From: Lotus japonicus
Lineage: Eukaryota; Streptophyta; Magnoliopsida; Fabales; Fabaceae
Reading direction: 5' to 3'
Assembly (NCBI RefSeq): GCF_012489685.1
Contig: NC_080042.1
Span: forward strand, 63,659,633 to 63,723,632
DNA length: 64,000 nt
A program made the position numbers and the translations under genes. Positions 1-11,651 of this stretch are shown here, one piece after another. Each line of letters begins with the position of its first letter. Within the stretch, counting starts at the first letter, position 1. Below the pieces are notes generated by a model that saw only the letters and a program-made list of their open reading frames with translations, was not told the DNA's origin and searched no databases.

Positions 1-2350
1 TACATTGCGTAGCATCAAAGAAGCTTCATGATTGAAAATATTGATGCACTCAGAGAGAGAGGTGGGTCTGAGGTGAGTGTAGGGAACTATAGAGAGGTTG
101 GTTTCTGGAGAGGCTGGGTGATTGCTACTGTGAGCTTCAGAGGCACCTTGGGGAGAGCCAATGTCAAAGGTTTGGACATGAGGTTCAGAGGCTCCAAGGT
201 GTGGTTCTGAAGTGTCAACCAGAGGATTGGGTGATCTAACCGAAGAGTGGTTAGACACAGATTGTTCTGGTTCTGGTTGAACTGGCTCTTGTTGGACAGG
301 GTCAGGTTGAGCCTGTTGAGCCAAAGGGTCTGCCTCATGTAAGGGATTGGCCAAGATAGGTTCATCTGGGTCAACTAGACGTTTAGGTCTAGGTCCAGGA
401 TATCTCCTAGGGCTTGGACATGTGAGGTAATACTCTTCTATGGTAGACACCTTTTCTTTTCTCACCTCCATGAATTTTCTAATTGATTCAGAGTTATTGG
501 AAGGGGAGGAGTCAGCAACATTTGTTGGGAATGATACAGGTGTATAGGCAGTGGAGGAGTCTGTATCAGTGGTTCTGGCAGCTTTACGTGCTGATGCTCT
601 GGGGACAGAGTGATCAGACGTTCTGGGATCAGGTTCTGTTTGGGTAAGAACCGGTTGGTCAGGGATGATGGGTTCAGAGGTTAATGGGTTGTATTGGATG
701 GTAATGGGAGAAGTTGGTTCATCCTGTCTGGATGGTTGGTTCTGAAGCATGTTCCAGAGAGGTGCTTCATTGGGAGAAGGTTGGAAAAATGAAGACCTTG
801 GTGAATGGGGTGGAGAAATGGTTTGTGCAGCTGGTTGGGATTCGGGAATAGGAGTGAGTGGGTTTGAAGATCGTTTGAGCATAGCAGAGATGGGGAGTGC
901 ATCAAATAAATTCAAATCAACATCAGAATCAACAGCAGACTTACGTGATGATTGTGATGATGACCTAGTCACTCTGGAAGGAGTTTCAATCCTTCTGATC
1001 ACTTGAGCAGCTGGTTCCACCCGTGTAGGCTTTACCACAATTCTGACCTGCTTCTTCTTCTTCTTGGGAGGAGAAGGACCATCCTCATTATCACCATCAT
1101 CACCATCATCTGGATTGCTGGTTGCATCGTGTTTCCTCTTTGGCTGGTCAGCCTTCTTCTTCTTTTTCAGAGGGACATCAAATTCCCCCGAGGATTCTTC
1201 TAAGACCATCTTCCTCTGAACTTTCCTCTTGGGAGGAGAGTCAAACTCTGGAGCTGGAGGCAGCAGTCTGAAGAATTCATCGACATCAATCTCAAAGCCT
1301 TGTGCCCTTAGATCTTGTACATAGCACCTGATAGCTTCTGGATTGTCTGCCTGGGTCCACAAAGGGTAGTCGTTCAGAGGCACCCTTCTCTGTCTGATTT
1401 CAGAAGATGTATCTTCATGAGCTGGGGCAATCTTCTTCTGGACCAGACCCATCTTCTTCAAAGAATTAGCAGTGAAGACATCACTGACGATGGTGGTCAG
1501 ATCCTCTGTGCATCCAGCATTGACCAGATCTTGCACGAGATTTCTCTCAATGAAGAGATCTGATAGCAATCTCCCAAAGGGGGTATACTTGATGGCGGAC
1601 TTGATGGAGGCAGTAGTTCTGGACTTCTTGATACACTCCTTCAAGTAAGAGAACAGGAAGAAAGGGAGGCAGATCTTCTTCTTGTCTTGGATGAAGAATA
1701 ACATCGCCTTCTGGCAGAAGTTGATGTAATCTGGGGAACTGCCTTTTGGCCTCTGGTTGATACAGTGCAGCAGAATCTTGTGCCAGAAGCTTGGGATGAA
1801 GATCCACCACCTTGTAATCAGTCTTGCCCGGTTTGTATGTGGTGTACAGGGCCTTGTTGGTCTCATCCTTCGTTTTGGTTTTCAGCTTTGATTCAGTGAA
1901 TTGAAATCGATACCCACGGGCAGTTTCTGCACCCAGCAGATTCACGAATGACTTCTCAGTAATTATGATTCTCCTTCCAGCAATGTGGGAGACCACCTGA
2001 GTGTCATCGCAGTCAGCGTGCTTCCATAATTCCTTAACCAATTTGTCATACACCGGTCCTCGAAGCCTGTTGAAGTAATTTTCCCAGCCTTGAACACGGA
2101 CTTCAGGACGAAGATCATACCCATTTGCAGCAAGATTGTCGAGGTCGAATCTCCATTCTGCCAGTACTTGAAGTTCTTCAGGAGCGTACACACAGTGAAC
2201 GGCACAGCCCCGTTCTGCAATCGGAATCATCTGCTCTTGAGCCGGAGCTTGAGTCGGAGTTTCAGGACCCAATTGACCTGTAGCTTGCCCTACTACCATG
2301 TGAGGAAACCTTGTTGCACCTGCAGCTTCGTTTCTGGTTTGTCTTGCCAT
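1..2350 (-). pseudogene. env-position ORF of the SIRE-type element (putative plant transposon protein), frameshifted
   Basis: The likely start is the ATG at 2350-2348 (MARQTRNEAAG). The first ~185 codons give a globular region with WENYFNRLRGPVYDKLVKEL and KSFVNLLG, resembling the 'putative plant transposon protein' domain that is common in these elements. Near 1785-1790 the reading frame must shift by one base; the 1547-1790 continuation of the original frame looks out of register and ends at a stop. The alternative frame is open with no stop from about 1800 to base 1, roughly 600 codons. It holds lysine runs (about 1160-1050) and a Pro/Ser/Glu-rich low-complexity tail. Membrane fusion function is unproven; 'env-like' refers to position only. 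The end lies outside the window. Confidence 0.75.
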
Positions 2351-2791
2351 TGTTGGAGCGGTTGAAGGTTTTGGGGTTGAAGATGAAGTTGAAAGATGAA
2401 TAGAGAGCGAGAGAGAAATCGTGGGTAAGAGGTTTTGGAAAACTGAGGAGAGAGAGTGTAAAACCGTAAGTGTAGGAGAACGTGTGTGTATAGTGGGTTT
2501 TGACAAATAACCGTTGTTGATTCAAAAAGCGATTTAAAATCAACGGTTAAAAATTAAAGATATATATTAATAGGAAATACACATATCACACGCAGGAGAG
2601 AAGCACATCAACACTCATTATGACAGACTGTCACACGGGCACAAGGAACTATGCATCAGAGATACTGACACACGTTTACTGTCTCAGCTTCAGAGTCAGC
2701 ACCAATGGGTACATACACTCTGATTGAGTTACCTTCTGGACGAGACATCTTCTGATCAAGAAGTATCATAGTCAGAGGTTCTGATCCATCT

Positions 2792-5700
2792 TTACTCTGG
2801 ACAAAAGTCCATATTCAGATTTTTCAGAATAAAATTAAATCTATCCTCTGCTAAGGGCTTTGTAAAGATATCTGTCCATTGATGGTCAGTATCAACAAAC
2901 TTCAGAAGAAGTACGTCCTTCTATACATAATCTCTAATAAAGTGATACTTTACCTCAATGTGCTTTGCTCTTGAATGTAAGATAGGATTCTTACTCAATG
3001 ATATTGCAGCAGTGTTATCACAATAGATTGGGATATTGCTCTCAAGGATCTGATAATCCTCCAGCTGATGTTTCATCCAGAGCATCTGAGTGCTGCATAT
3101 TGCTGCTGAGATATATTCTGCCTCTGCAGTGGATAGTGCAATGGTTGATTGCCTCTTGCTTGCCCATGAGACTAGATTGCTTCCCAGAAATTGACAATTT
3201 CCAGAAGTACTTTTTCTCTATGTTCTATCTCCAGCATAATCAGCATCACAATAACCTGAAAGCTTATACTTTGATGTCTTCTTATACATCAAGCCAAGGT
3301 TAGTGGTGCCTTTCAGATACCTTAGGATCCTCTTAACAACAGTTAAGTGGGTTTCCCTTGGATCTGATTGGAAACGAGCACATAAATGAACACTAAACAA
3401 TATATCTGGCCTAGATGCAGTTAAGTACATAAGTGAACCCATCATACCACGATAGAGCTTCTGACATACTTTACCACTTGCATCTTCTTTCTCCAGAATG
3501 CATGTAGGATGCATTGGAGTCTTGGCCACTGTAGAATCCAGCATATTGAACTTCTTCAGAAGTTCTTTAGTGTACTTGCTCTGATGGATATATGTTCCTT
3601 ATGGTGTTTGATCAACTTGTATACCCAGAAAGTACTTGAGTTCTCCCATCATACTCATCTCAAATTCAGCCTGCATCATCTCAGAAAATTCTTTGCATAG
3701 AGATTGATTAGCAGAACCAAATATAATATCATCAACATAAATTTGCACAATTAGGATATCATCTTTATAAGTTTTGAAAAAGAGAGTTGTATCTACTTTA
3801 CCCCTTACAAACTCATTCTTCAGAAGGAATGAGCTGAGTCTCTCATACCATGCTCTGGGAGCTTGCTTCAGACCATAGAGTGATTTCTTCAATTTGAACA
3901 CATGGTCTGGTTTCTTCTCATCTTCAAAACCTGGGGGTTGATGAACGTAGACTTCCTCTGAAATATAACCATTTAGGAAGGCACTCTTCACATCCATCTG
4001 ATGAAGAACTATGTTGTGATTCACTGAGAAGGAGATCAACAGTCTGATTGCTTCTAGTCTTGCTACTGGAGCAAACGTTTCAGTGTAGTCAATTCCTTCC
4101 TGCTGGCTATAGCCTTGTGCAACTAGCCTTGCCTTGTTTCTGACTACATCTCCTTTCTCATTCAACTTGTTTCTGAACACCCATTTTGTTCCAATAACAT
4201 GGACACTCTCAGGCTTCTTCACTAAGCTCCAAACATCGTTCTTGGAGAATTGATTCAATTCTTCTTCCATGGCCAGAATCCAGTCTTTGTCCTGAAGAGC
4301 TTCATCTATGGACTTGGGCTCAATTAAGGACACCAATCCTTTCAGACTGAGCAGGGTCTCTTTAGAGGGTCTGAAGGCTGATCTGGTTCTGACTGGTTCG
4401 TCTTTGTTGCCCAGAATCAATTCTTTAGGGTGAGCTGCAGTGATTCTGCTCTTCTTCAGAGTTTGTGAATCAGAGGGACCAGCTTCTTCTTCTGGTTCAT
4501 CTTCCTCTGGCTCAGCTTCCTCTAGAGCTTTGCCTTTGTCAGAAACATTTATACTTAAATCTGCAAATTTCTCAACTAGTTTTGACTGGTCAGAGTCAAG
4601 CTTATCGTCAAATCTAACATGAATAGATTCTTCAATAGTTTTAGCATCAGTATTATAAAATCTAAAACCTTTAGATCTATCAGAGTAACCAAGTAATAGA
4701 CATTTAGAAGACTTAGCATCAAATTTATGCAATCTATCCTTAGTATTGAGAACATAACAAACACAACCAAAAGGATGAAAGTAAGAAATGTTGGGTTTTA
4801 TGTTCTTCCACAATTCATAGGGAGTCTTATTCAGAATTGGTCTCACAGAGATTCTGTTCTGAATGTAACACGCTGTGTTTACTGCCTCTGCCCAAAAGTG
4901 CTTAGCCATGCCAGTTTCTTGGAGCATGGTTCTAGCCATCTCCTGAAGAGTTCTGTTCTTCCTCTCAACAACACCATTCTGTTGAGGAGTTCTAGGACAA
5001 GAGAAATCATGTGCAATTCCATAGGAATCAAACAGACTCTCAAACTTGTCATTCTCAAACTCTCCACCATGGTCACTTCTGACACGCACAATCCTACAAG
5101 CCTTCTCGTTTTGCACTTGGGCTATGAAGGTAGAGAACACAGCATGAGACTCATCCTTGCGGGTTAGAAACTTTACCCATGTCCAGCGGCTATAGTCGTC
5201 AACGATGACCATCCCATATCTCTTGCCACCTATAGACTCAGTTTTCACTGGTCCAAAAAGGTCGATATGCAGAAGTTCCAACGGCCTTGAGGTTGAGACA
5301 ACATTCTTTGCCTTGAAAGGGACTTTTGTGAATTTTCCTTTCTGACATGCTTCACAAAGAGCGTCTGAAGCGAACTTCAGAGTGGGTAAGCCCCTGACAA
5401 GGTTTAGCTTGCTCAGCTGAGAAATCTTTCTCATACTGGCATGCCCTAACCGTCTATGCCATACCCATTGCTCTTCATTAACAGACAGAAGGCACTTCAC
5501 ATTCTGAGCCTCCAACTCAGATAATCTGATCTTATAAATGTTGTTCTTCCTCTTGCTGTTAAACAGAACAGAGCCATCGATCTGACTTACAGCCCTGCAA
5601 GACTTTTGATTGAAAATAACATCATAACCCTTGTCAGCTAATTGACTTATAGACAATAAGTTATGAGTTAAGCCGTCTACCAATAACACATTATCAATGC

Positions 5701-5896
5701 ATGGACTACTATCTACACAAATAGTACCAGTACCAACAATTTTACCCTTTTCATTTCCTCCAAAGCCAACTTCGCCTCCAGGCTTAAGTTTTAGCTCTTG
5801 GAACATACGCCTTTCTCCCGTCATGTGACGCGAGCATCCACTGTCCAGATACCATGATTGGTGTTTCAGTGGAGCTATCAAGGATATCTGCAACAT
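2792..5896 (-). pseudogene. pol: Ty1/copia pol (PR-INT-RT-RNase H) with three internal stops
   Basis: One frame runs from about 5896 to a natural stop at 2794-2792. In order: protease [16 protein letters not shown]-pre-integrase [11 protein letters not shown]; integrase core with [16 protein letters not shown] and [11 protein letters not shown] with [43 protein letters not shown] and the catalytic YVDD; RNase H with SGYCDADYAGD and STAEAEYI. Stops interrupt the frame at 3601-3599 (TAA, just past RT), 3220-3218 (TAG, in RNase H, usually a Glu codon here) and 2923-2921 (TAG, near the end, where Gln fits). Protease, integrase and most of RT are intact, but RNase H cannot be made in one piece. 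The upstream join to gag needs a net +1 shift near 5870-5890. Confidence 0.9.
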
Positions 5897-7691
5897 AGAT
5901 AATCTTGTCCTTAGGTACCCACTTTCTGGGTCCTCTCTTGTTAGTTACCCCAGAGGTTCTGATCACCTTGGGTTTCTCAACATGATAATGTAAAGGAATT
6001 TTTGCATGATATTTAGACATGGAGAAGGATCCCTTTTTAAGAGGAGGTTTAGCAACTTCAGCAGGTAAAGGATCAGGCAATATGGTACCAGAGGGAACAA
6101 AGCATTCATACAAGGATTTAGCTTTGGGCATAGAAGTCTCATTTCTAATTGGTTTAGAATAGCCAATGTCATGCATTCCATTTCTGCTTACGCCATAGAT
6201 CATTGAAGCCATTAAGCTTCTATCTACGCTCTTAGCCAGGAATCTTTGAAAAGACTTTTCATACTTAGATTCATTTCTACAATCAGAGGCATCACAAGCA
6301 ACTATTTCTTCTAACTTAGCAATCTGGTTCTTAAGCACAGAGTTAGAATTGATCAAAGCATGATTATCATTTTTCAAATCAGAAATAATTTTCTCATGTT
6401 CAGAAGGAGTCTTAGAAACAGCAGATAAGTTCTTTTTCAACTTCTTATGCTTAGACAATAAAGAGTTATACTTATCCATGATATCAGACAAAGCATGTTT
6501 CAGTTCAGAGGTAGAGAAAGAAGCGAATACCTCATTTTCATCGTCTGAGTTAGGATCTCCTTCTGATTCTGAGTCAGAGTCAACAGCTTCCTTTGACTTT
6601 GCTCCTTTGTCTTTGACAATAGCCATGAGTCCTTGGACTTCACCATCAGAGTCAACATCCTCTGACTCTGATTCATCAAATGTCACCATCAGACTCTTCT
6701 TTGTCTTGAAGTGCTTCTTTGGCTTCTTGTCCTTCTTCAACTTTGGACAATCACTTTTGTAGTGCCCTGATTCTTTGCACTCAAAGCATGTGACTTCCTT
6801 AATTGATGACTTCTTCTGGCCTGAGGATTCAGACTTTCCTTTTGCCTTTCTAGAGCCTCTGTACTTGCTCTGCCTGTGCTTCCAGATGCGGTTGAGTCTC
6901 TTGGAGATCAGAGTCAGCTCATCTTCATCAGAATCTTCTGATGCTTCTTCAGATTCTTCTGCTTCAGCTTGGAGAGCCTTTGACTTCTCAGTCTTAGCCT
7001 TTTCAGATTTGGATTTCAAGGCTATAGACTTTTTCCTCAGATCTTGCATCTCAGAACGCTTCAGCTCATGGCATTTCAAAATGCTAATGAGTTCTTCTAA
7101 ACTCATATGCTCAACATCTCTTGTGAGCTCAATTGATGTCACTAAAGGCATCCAGCTTTCAGGAAGACACCTGATGACCCTTATGACATGATCTTTTGTT
7201 GTGTAGCTCTTGTTGAGAGGTCGTATTCCAGCTACAAGCAACTGAAATCTGGAGAACATTTCTTCAATGGTCTCATTTGGCTCCATGATGAAGGATTCAT
7301 ACTTTTGGATCAAAGACAATGCCTTTGATTCTTTAACTTTCTTGTTTCCTTCATGAGACATCTTCAGAGATTCAAAAATGCCTTTTGCAAACTCACGATC
7401 TGTAATCTTCTGGTACTCTTCATAAGAAATAGCACTTAGAAGAATTGCTCTTGCTTTGTGATGTTGTGAGTACAGCTTCTTTTGATCTGCAGTCATCTCT
7501 GACCTTGGAATCTTCTTGCCATCTGCATCGACTGGACGCTCATAGCCATCCACAATAATATCCCAGAGATCTGCATCAAAACCCAGAAAGAAACTTTCGA
7601 GTCTATCTTTCCAATACTCGAACCTTTGACCGTCGAACATAGGAGGCTTTGCGTTGTATCCATCTTTCTGTGTTTCACTGGTGGTAGCCAT
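5784..7691 (-). CDS. gag: Ty1/copia gag (SIRE type)
   Basis: The protein starts [20 protein letters not shown] and is 635 residues as an open frame. It has a UBN2-type capsid region (WKDRLESFF about residue 27, then [20 protein letters not shown]), a Ser/Glu/Asp-rich linker, and one CCHC zinc knuckle [14 protein letters not shown] near residue 305, followed by an acidic region and a coiled-coil-like stretch ([18 protein letters not shown]). It packages the element RNA in the cytoplasm. True gag reading probably ends about residue 605, where the frame should continue into protease; the last ~30 residues to the stop at 5784 are an out-of-register read of the protease region. The start lies 59 bp downstream (minus strand) of the primer-binding site. 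Confidence 0.88.
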   Translation of the reverse strand: MATTSETQKDGYNAKPPMFDGQRFEYWKDRLESFFLGFDADLWDIIVDGYERPVDADGKKIPRSEMTADQKKLYSQHHKARAILLSAISYEEYQKITDREFAKGIFESLKMSHEGNKKVKESKALSLIQKYESFIMEPNETIEEMFSRFQLLVAGIRPLNKSYTTKDHVIRVIRCLPESWMPLVTSIELTRDVEHMSLEELISILKCHELKRSEMQDLRKKSIALKSKSEKAKTEKSKALQAEAEESEEASEDSDEDELTLISKRLNRIWKHRQSKYRGSRKAKGKSESSGQKKSSIKEVTCFECKESGHYKSDCPKLKKDKKPKKHFKTKKSLMVTFDESESEDVDSDGEVQGLMAIVKDKGAKSKEAVDSDSESEGDPNSDDENEVFASFSTSELKHALSDIMDKYNSLLSKHKKLKKNLSAVSKTPSEHEKIISDLKNDNHALINSNSVLKNQIAKLEEIVACDASDCRNESKYEKSFQRFLAKSVDRSLMASMIYGVSRNGMHDIGYSKPIRNETSMPKAKSLYECFVPSGTILPDPLPAEVAKPPLKKGSFSMSKYHAKIPLHYHVEKPKVIRTSGVTNKRGPRKWVPKDKIIYVADILDSSTETPIMVSGQWMLASHDGRKAYVPRAKT

Positions 7692-7749
7692 TGTTTTTCA
7701 CACCGGCCCGGATCACTGAACACTGTTAGGTGTGGTAATCAGAACTTGC

Positions 7750-7761
7750 GCTCTGATACCA
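7750..7761 (-). other. Primer-binding site, initiator tRNA-Met
   Basis: The minus strand reads TGGTATCAGAGC, the standard plant initiator-tRNA-Met primer site, two bases inside the LTR boundary (7764). It fixes the orientation of the element and the inner LTR end. Confidence 0.93.
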
Positions 7762-7763
7762 AT

Positions 7764-8972
7764 TGAAGGTATGAAAAACGGTAGAAAGGGGGGGTTTGAA
7801 TAACGTTTTCAAGATAAAACTTCCACCTTAAAGATTTTAACAAATCTTTTCGAGAACCTAGTGCTAAGGATGAGAGATAGAAAAGCACACAAGGATTTTA
7901 TCCTGGTTCACTTGATAAATCACTCAAGCTACTCCAGTCCACCCGTTAAGGTGATTTCTTCCTTCTTAGAATGAAGGCAATCCACTAATCAGGTATGTGT
8001 TACAACTGCACTTGAAACCTACAAGTGACTAACAATACACTGACTTAGCTCACACTAAGATTCACTCTCTTAGTCTTCTCTAGGATCCGATCAACCTTGA
8101 TCTCCTAAAGGAAAACAATACAACTGTATATGAAGTTCTTGTTTACAAAGAAAGTGCTTCTAAAAAGCTTATAGTAAACACAATGAAATTCAGGATGAAA
8201 GAAAGCTTAGAAGGATTCGAATATTTCTTGCGCGTGTGTGAAAGCTTCTAGCTGCTTCTTTCAATCTTCAGTCACTATTTATACTCCAAGGATTAGGGTT
8301 GAACGTTGCATGGAAATGCTACCGTTGGAGGGTAGTTCTGGAAATTCCAGCTTCTGCTGTGGCTGGGAACGTTAGGTAGGTCGTCAGGATGGTACAGTTA
8401 CTTGTGTACTTGGATAGTGACTTGACCTTTAAACCTAGGAGACTTCTGATCAGGGGAATGCTTCATGTTGGAACTTGTGAAGCCGGTTGATTTGAGTCAG
8501 AGGGAAGGCACAGATCCTCTGGACGTTGTATTTTCTAATTCTGAACTCAGAGGGAAGTACATGGTCTTCAGAGTTTCTTGCTTCTGGACATCAGAGTTTC
8601 CACTATTCAGCTTCTGGATCTTCAGAGTCTTCTACACCATCAGAACATCTGAACCTTCAGAGTTTCTTGGTTGTCAGAACTTCTGGATCCTCAGAACTTC
8701 TGGTGGCTGAGTCCATATCAGAGCTTGTATAACTTCAGATCTTCTGAAGCGTTTCTACTGTTCAGAGTGAACATAGATGTTGCGAAAGCGTTGCTTGGGT
8801 CACTCTTTATGCACAATGCTTCTGATTTGTGTGAGACTGAATCAAGGTCAGAGCCTGTAAATAGCACACTCAGAAAAACACGTTAGAGTACCATAATTGT
8901 TCATACTCAAAAGGTTAACTTGTAATCATCAAAACATAGAGTTGTACTACTAGATCAAAACTTGATCTTACA
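7764..8972 (-). repeat. 5' LTR of the SIRE-type element
   Basis: On the minus strand the LTR starts TGTAAGATCAAGTTTTGATC (8972 inward) and ends at 7764 with CA just before the primer site, giving TG...CA ends and a length of 1209 bp. Its first half is densely packed with short TTCTGA/TCAGAG direct repeats (8500-8860), a habit of this lineage. The second LTR is outside the window, so the outer boundary rests on the TG...CA rule only. Confidence 0.82.
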
Positions 8973-9145
8973 CGTGCCACCCCCATTTCATCGTAATTCC
9001 TTCCAGAACAAAAAAACCAAGAACACATTAATTCTTAAACATAATTAAATCAGGCAGAAAATTATAATTTAATGGATTGATTACACTTTTTTTACTAATA
9101 TTTTCATAAAATAATATAAATTTGTTTTGATTTTTCTAAAATAAA

Positions 9146-9550
9146 TTTTATTTATTTTTCTTTATTGTGTGATTAATACTATATTGGTTTTCAAGGGCGT
9201 ATAATGAGCAAATGAATATTTGTATATCAAATAAATATTTTTTCAATTTTCAGGATCACGAGTTTTTGAAATTTTTATTAAAAATAATTATAATTATTTA
9301 GTTTTAAAATGAAATATTAGATATTTTATTTACAACATTATTACATTTTATTTCTTTTTCTTTATTGTGTGATTAATATTATATTGGTTTTCAAGTGTGT
9401 ATAATGAGCAAATTAATATTTGTATATCAAATAAATATATTTTTTCAATTTTCAGGATCACTATTTTTTTAATTTTGAAATTTTTGAAATTTTTATTAAA
9501 ATAATCATAATTATTTAGATTAAAAATGAAATATTATATTTTTTATTTTA
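9146..9550. repeat. Two-copy tandem repeat, about 200 bp period
   Basis: TTTATTGTGTGATTAAT at 9161 recurs at 9361, and TTTTCAGGATCAC at 9249 recurs near 9451; the intervening AT-rich sequence matches throughout with small indels. No coding potential is visible. Confidence 0.8.
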
Positions 9551-9566
9551 CAGCATTATTTTTTTA

Positions 9567-9906
9567 GAGCACCAACCACAACCCTCGCTCCAACATCTGA
9601 TGTACCTCCTTATGGCCAACATTTGTCGTATCATAAAGAATCCTTTCACCGCCAGGTTTAAGCAGAGTTCCAAGTCCTCACCTTTTGAAATTAATTTTCA
9701 TTGAAATTGGTGTTCCCCAGTTATGAATCTTTTCATTCTCTTGCTTTTGTAAAGTAGTCAAATCTATCTGATCTCTCTGTAATTTGTGTTTTGAATTGGT
9801 TCAGGTTGGGACTTACTTCGTGGGGCAGGACTACCATGTGTTTCAAGAAGCTGCCACTACAATGCTGATATTTTCTCTCTTCATTGTTATGTTATTTCGT
9901 TCATGA
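9567..9906 (+). pseudogene. Two exon-like blocks of an unrecognised gene fragment
   Basis: Two blocks, 9567-9655 and 9805-9906, are open in one consistent frame and bounded by plausible splice sites (TTTTTTAG before, CCAG/GTTTAA after the first; TTGGTTCAG/G before the second). They give DVPPYGQHLSYHKESFHRQ then VGTYFVGQDYHVFQEAATTM and stop at TGA 9904. Base composition is richer in GC than the surroundings. I do not recognise the protein. There is no start codon or promoter context, so a captured or relic gene fragment is more likely than a gene. Confidence 0.35.
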
Positions 9907-10168
9907 GTGATATATAAATTGGTGTTTTCTTCATTTTTTTTTTTAATTTGGATTAATATATACGTATGTTTCTTTGTTTGTTGTTTGGTTGGCCTGGATT
10001 TTTTTATTGTTTAGGAATCCTTATGGGTGAATAAACATGTATCGATTTAGAGGCTTCATATTAAATGTGGTCAAAGGTACAATGAGAACTTTATGTTATA
10101 GTTTTGCCAATTTTATTTGTAGCTCTGTGAGTATTTCAACATATGTAGTTGAATCTTTCTAATTTCAT

Positions 10169-10243
10169 ATGAGATCAACAGATGAAGGGAAAACTACTTT
10201 CTACACATGCACCCACTGTGGCCATCAATTTCGAGAGGATTAA
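10169..10243 (+). pseudogene. Terminal zinc-ribbon exon fragment, RPA12/TFIIS family
   Basis: A 24-codon open stretch reads MRSTDEGKTTFYTCTHCGHQ and ends FRED-stop. The DEG-x-T-x-FY-x-C-x2-C-G-H core matches the C-terminal zinc ribbon of the RNA polymerase I subunit RPA12 and its TFIIS/RPC11 relatives, including the acidic Asp-Glu pair that these proteins place in the polymerase active site. Only one CxxC pair is present; the first half of the ribbon, which should lie in an upstream exon, is not visible nearby. This is therefore a fragment, not a gene. The family call rests on motif memory. Confidence 0.5.
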
Positions 10244-10720
10244 GTAAATAAATTTCTTGGACTCTTATATTCTTTTTGTTTCTCTTCCTAGCTATTTTTC
10301 AACAAAGCTGACTCGCTCAATATGATAAGTATAACTTTTGTGCACCATTGTTGAGCAAATATTAAAAAAGTTTATTCTTACTTTGCTACTTCTTTAACAC
10401 ATTCTGTTGCAATTTTGATTATGTTTGATCTAACAAGTCAATGCAAATTAATCAGGTGCCATCTTTATCATGTTAAATTTAAACTAATTCAGGATATGTA
10501 GCATATGTAGCATTTTTAGGAGCTAATTGATAATCACAGAAGTTCATACTATTTTTCGGTTTTGGTTAAGTTTGAAAGAATGGTCAAATTCTTTTATTTT
10601 TTTTGTTGATGTCATTTATAAAGTCTATTCAGTCTTATGTAGGTATAATCTATATTGCTCTATAAACAATACAAAGCAAAATGATCAAGTACACTATTGC
10701 ACTTTTCTCCATTTTTTCAG

Positions 10721-10868
10721 GTCCAAAAATGCCCAAGTAGATGGTCTATATGTAGAAGCAATTGAGCTAGATAGTCAAAATGTAGTTTACTTGGTTAATA
10801 GTGTCTTTGCTCATATTCAGCTTAAGGAATATGCCGTGGTAGTACAATATGAAGTTGATCCTAAATAG
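10721..10868 (+). pseudogene. TPR fragment resembling protein phosphatase 5 N-terminus
   Basis: After a good acceptor (TTTTTTCAG at 10712-10720) the frame reads a degenerate tetratricopeptide block: GLYVEAIELDSQNVVYLVNS then VFAHIQLKEYAVVVQ. Plant PP5 has the same phrase order (LY..AIEL.S.NAVYW.NRAFAH..LEEYGSA). The second TPR helix is broken: several residues are missing before EVDPK, and a TAG ends the frame. No phosphatase domain follows. It is an isolated, decayed exon about 500 bp from an unrelated zinc-ribbon fragment. Confidence 0.55.
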
Positions 10869-11334
10869 TCAGAGGTGCTCTGATTCCTTGAATAAATTAA
10901 GGAGTAGAGTTGTTAAAATAATGTTTTTGGCTGAAGGTTGTTTGTAGAAGGGAAAGAAAGGGTTTGACCTTTTCACAAATCACAAGGATTAAATTAAAAC
11001 CCTACTAAATCTGCATTTAATTTTTTTTCTTGACTTTGAAATACATATTTTTTTATAAATATTAAAACTAATTTTATAAAAAAGTGCAATATTTGTGAAT
11101 ATTTTATTTATATTTGTTTCAACATTTTAAAATCCATCTTAAAACCAAATATTGAACAAAAATCCATCATATATAAAAAAGTGCACGTTATTGTTTTTAA
11201 AAATTAATTTGTAATAACAATGACCAAATTTTTATGATTCTTTGAACTTATAAGCTTATTTATTAGATTAAAAATATTGACCAAATCTAAAATCAGAATC
11301 AATCAATATATATATTAGAAAAGAAGAACTTCCA

Positions 11335-11392
11335 TAGTGACGTGTCAGCACCAGATTAATTCTTAGTGACGTGTCAGCACCAGATTAATTCT
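11335..11392. repeat. 29-bp direct repeat, two copies
   Basis: TAGTGACGTGTCAGCACCAG followed by ATTAATTCT occurs at 11335-11363 and again at 11364-11392 without a mismatch. It carries the ACGT core found in bZIP-binding sites. It sits at the proposed Helitron 5' end. Confidence 0.85.
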
Positions 11393-11409
11393 CATAAAAA
11401 TTATTCCAC

Positions 11410-11560
11410 GTGTCAATTTGTTAGAGGATATAATTTTCAATTGATATATGTTTTAATTTTATATATTCTAACCTAATTAATTGATATTATTTTAGAAGAT
11501 ATAATTTTCAATTGATATATGTTTTAATTTTATATATTCTAAAATAATTGATTGATATTA
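11410..11560. repeat. Two-copy tandem repeat, about 71 bp
   Basis: The phrase ATAATTTTCAATTGATATAT then GTTTTAATTTTATATATTCT occurs near 11429 and again near 11500, with matching ends (TTGATATTATTTTA). It is AT-rich and noncoding. Confidence 0.8.
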
Positions 11561-11651
11561 TTTTAAAAGATAAGATTTGGTCTTTTAATTTATTTTAAAT
11601 TTATTTTTAGAATATATTGATTAATTTTTATTTAATTTTCGAATTTTTTAT

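Larger units (their letters stand above)
1..8972 (-). mobile_element. SIRE-type Ty1/copia retrotransposon, incomplete at window edge
   Basis: Reading on the minus strand, the order is 5' LTR (8972-7764), initiator-tRNA-Met primer site (7761-7750), gag (from 7691), pol (protease, integrase, RT, RNase H, to 2792) and a long ORF in the envelope position (from 2350 to the window edge). This order, with an extra ORF after copia pol, is typical of the SIRE/Maximus lineage. The 3' LTR and polypurine tract lie beyond base 1, so LTR divergence and target duplication cannot be checked; CGTGC after 8972 would be the right-hand duplication. The copy is damaged: one net +1 shift between gag and pol, three in-frame stops in pol, and one shift in the env-position ORF. 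It is probably non-autonomous. Confidence 0.9.

Noticed and set aside
1003..1203. Plus-strand open frames in 28-2365 as genes
   Set aside because: They are antisense shadows of the env-position ORF, which is open for hundreds of codons on the minus strand.
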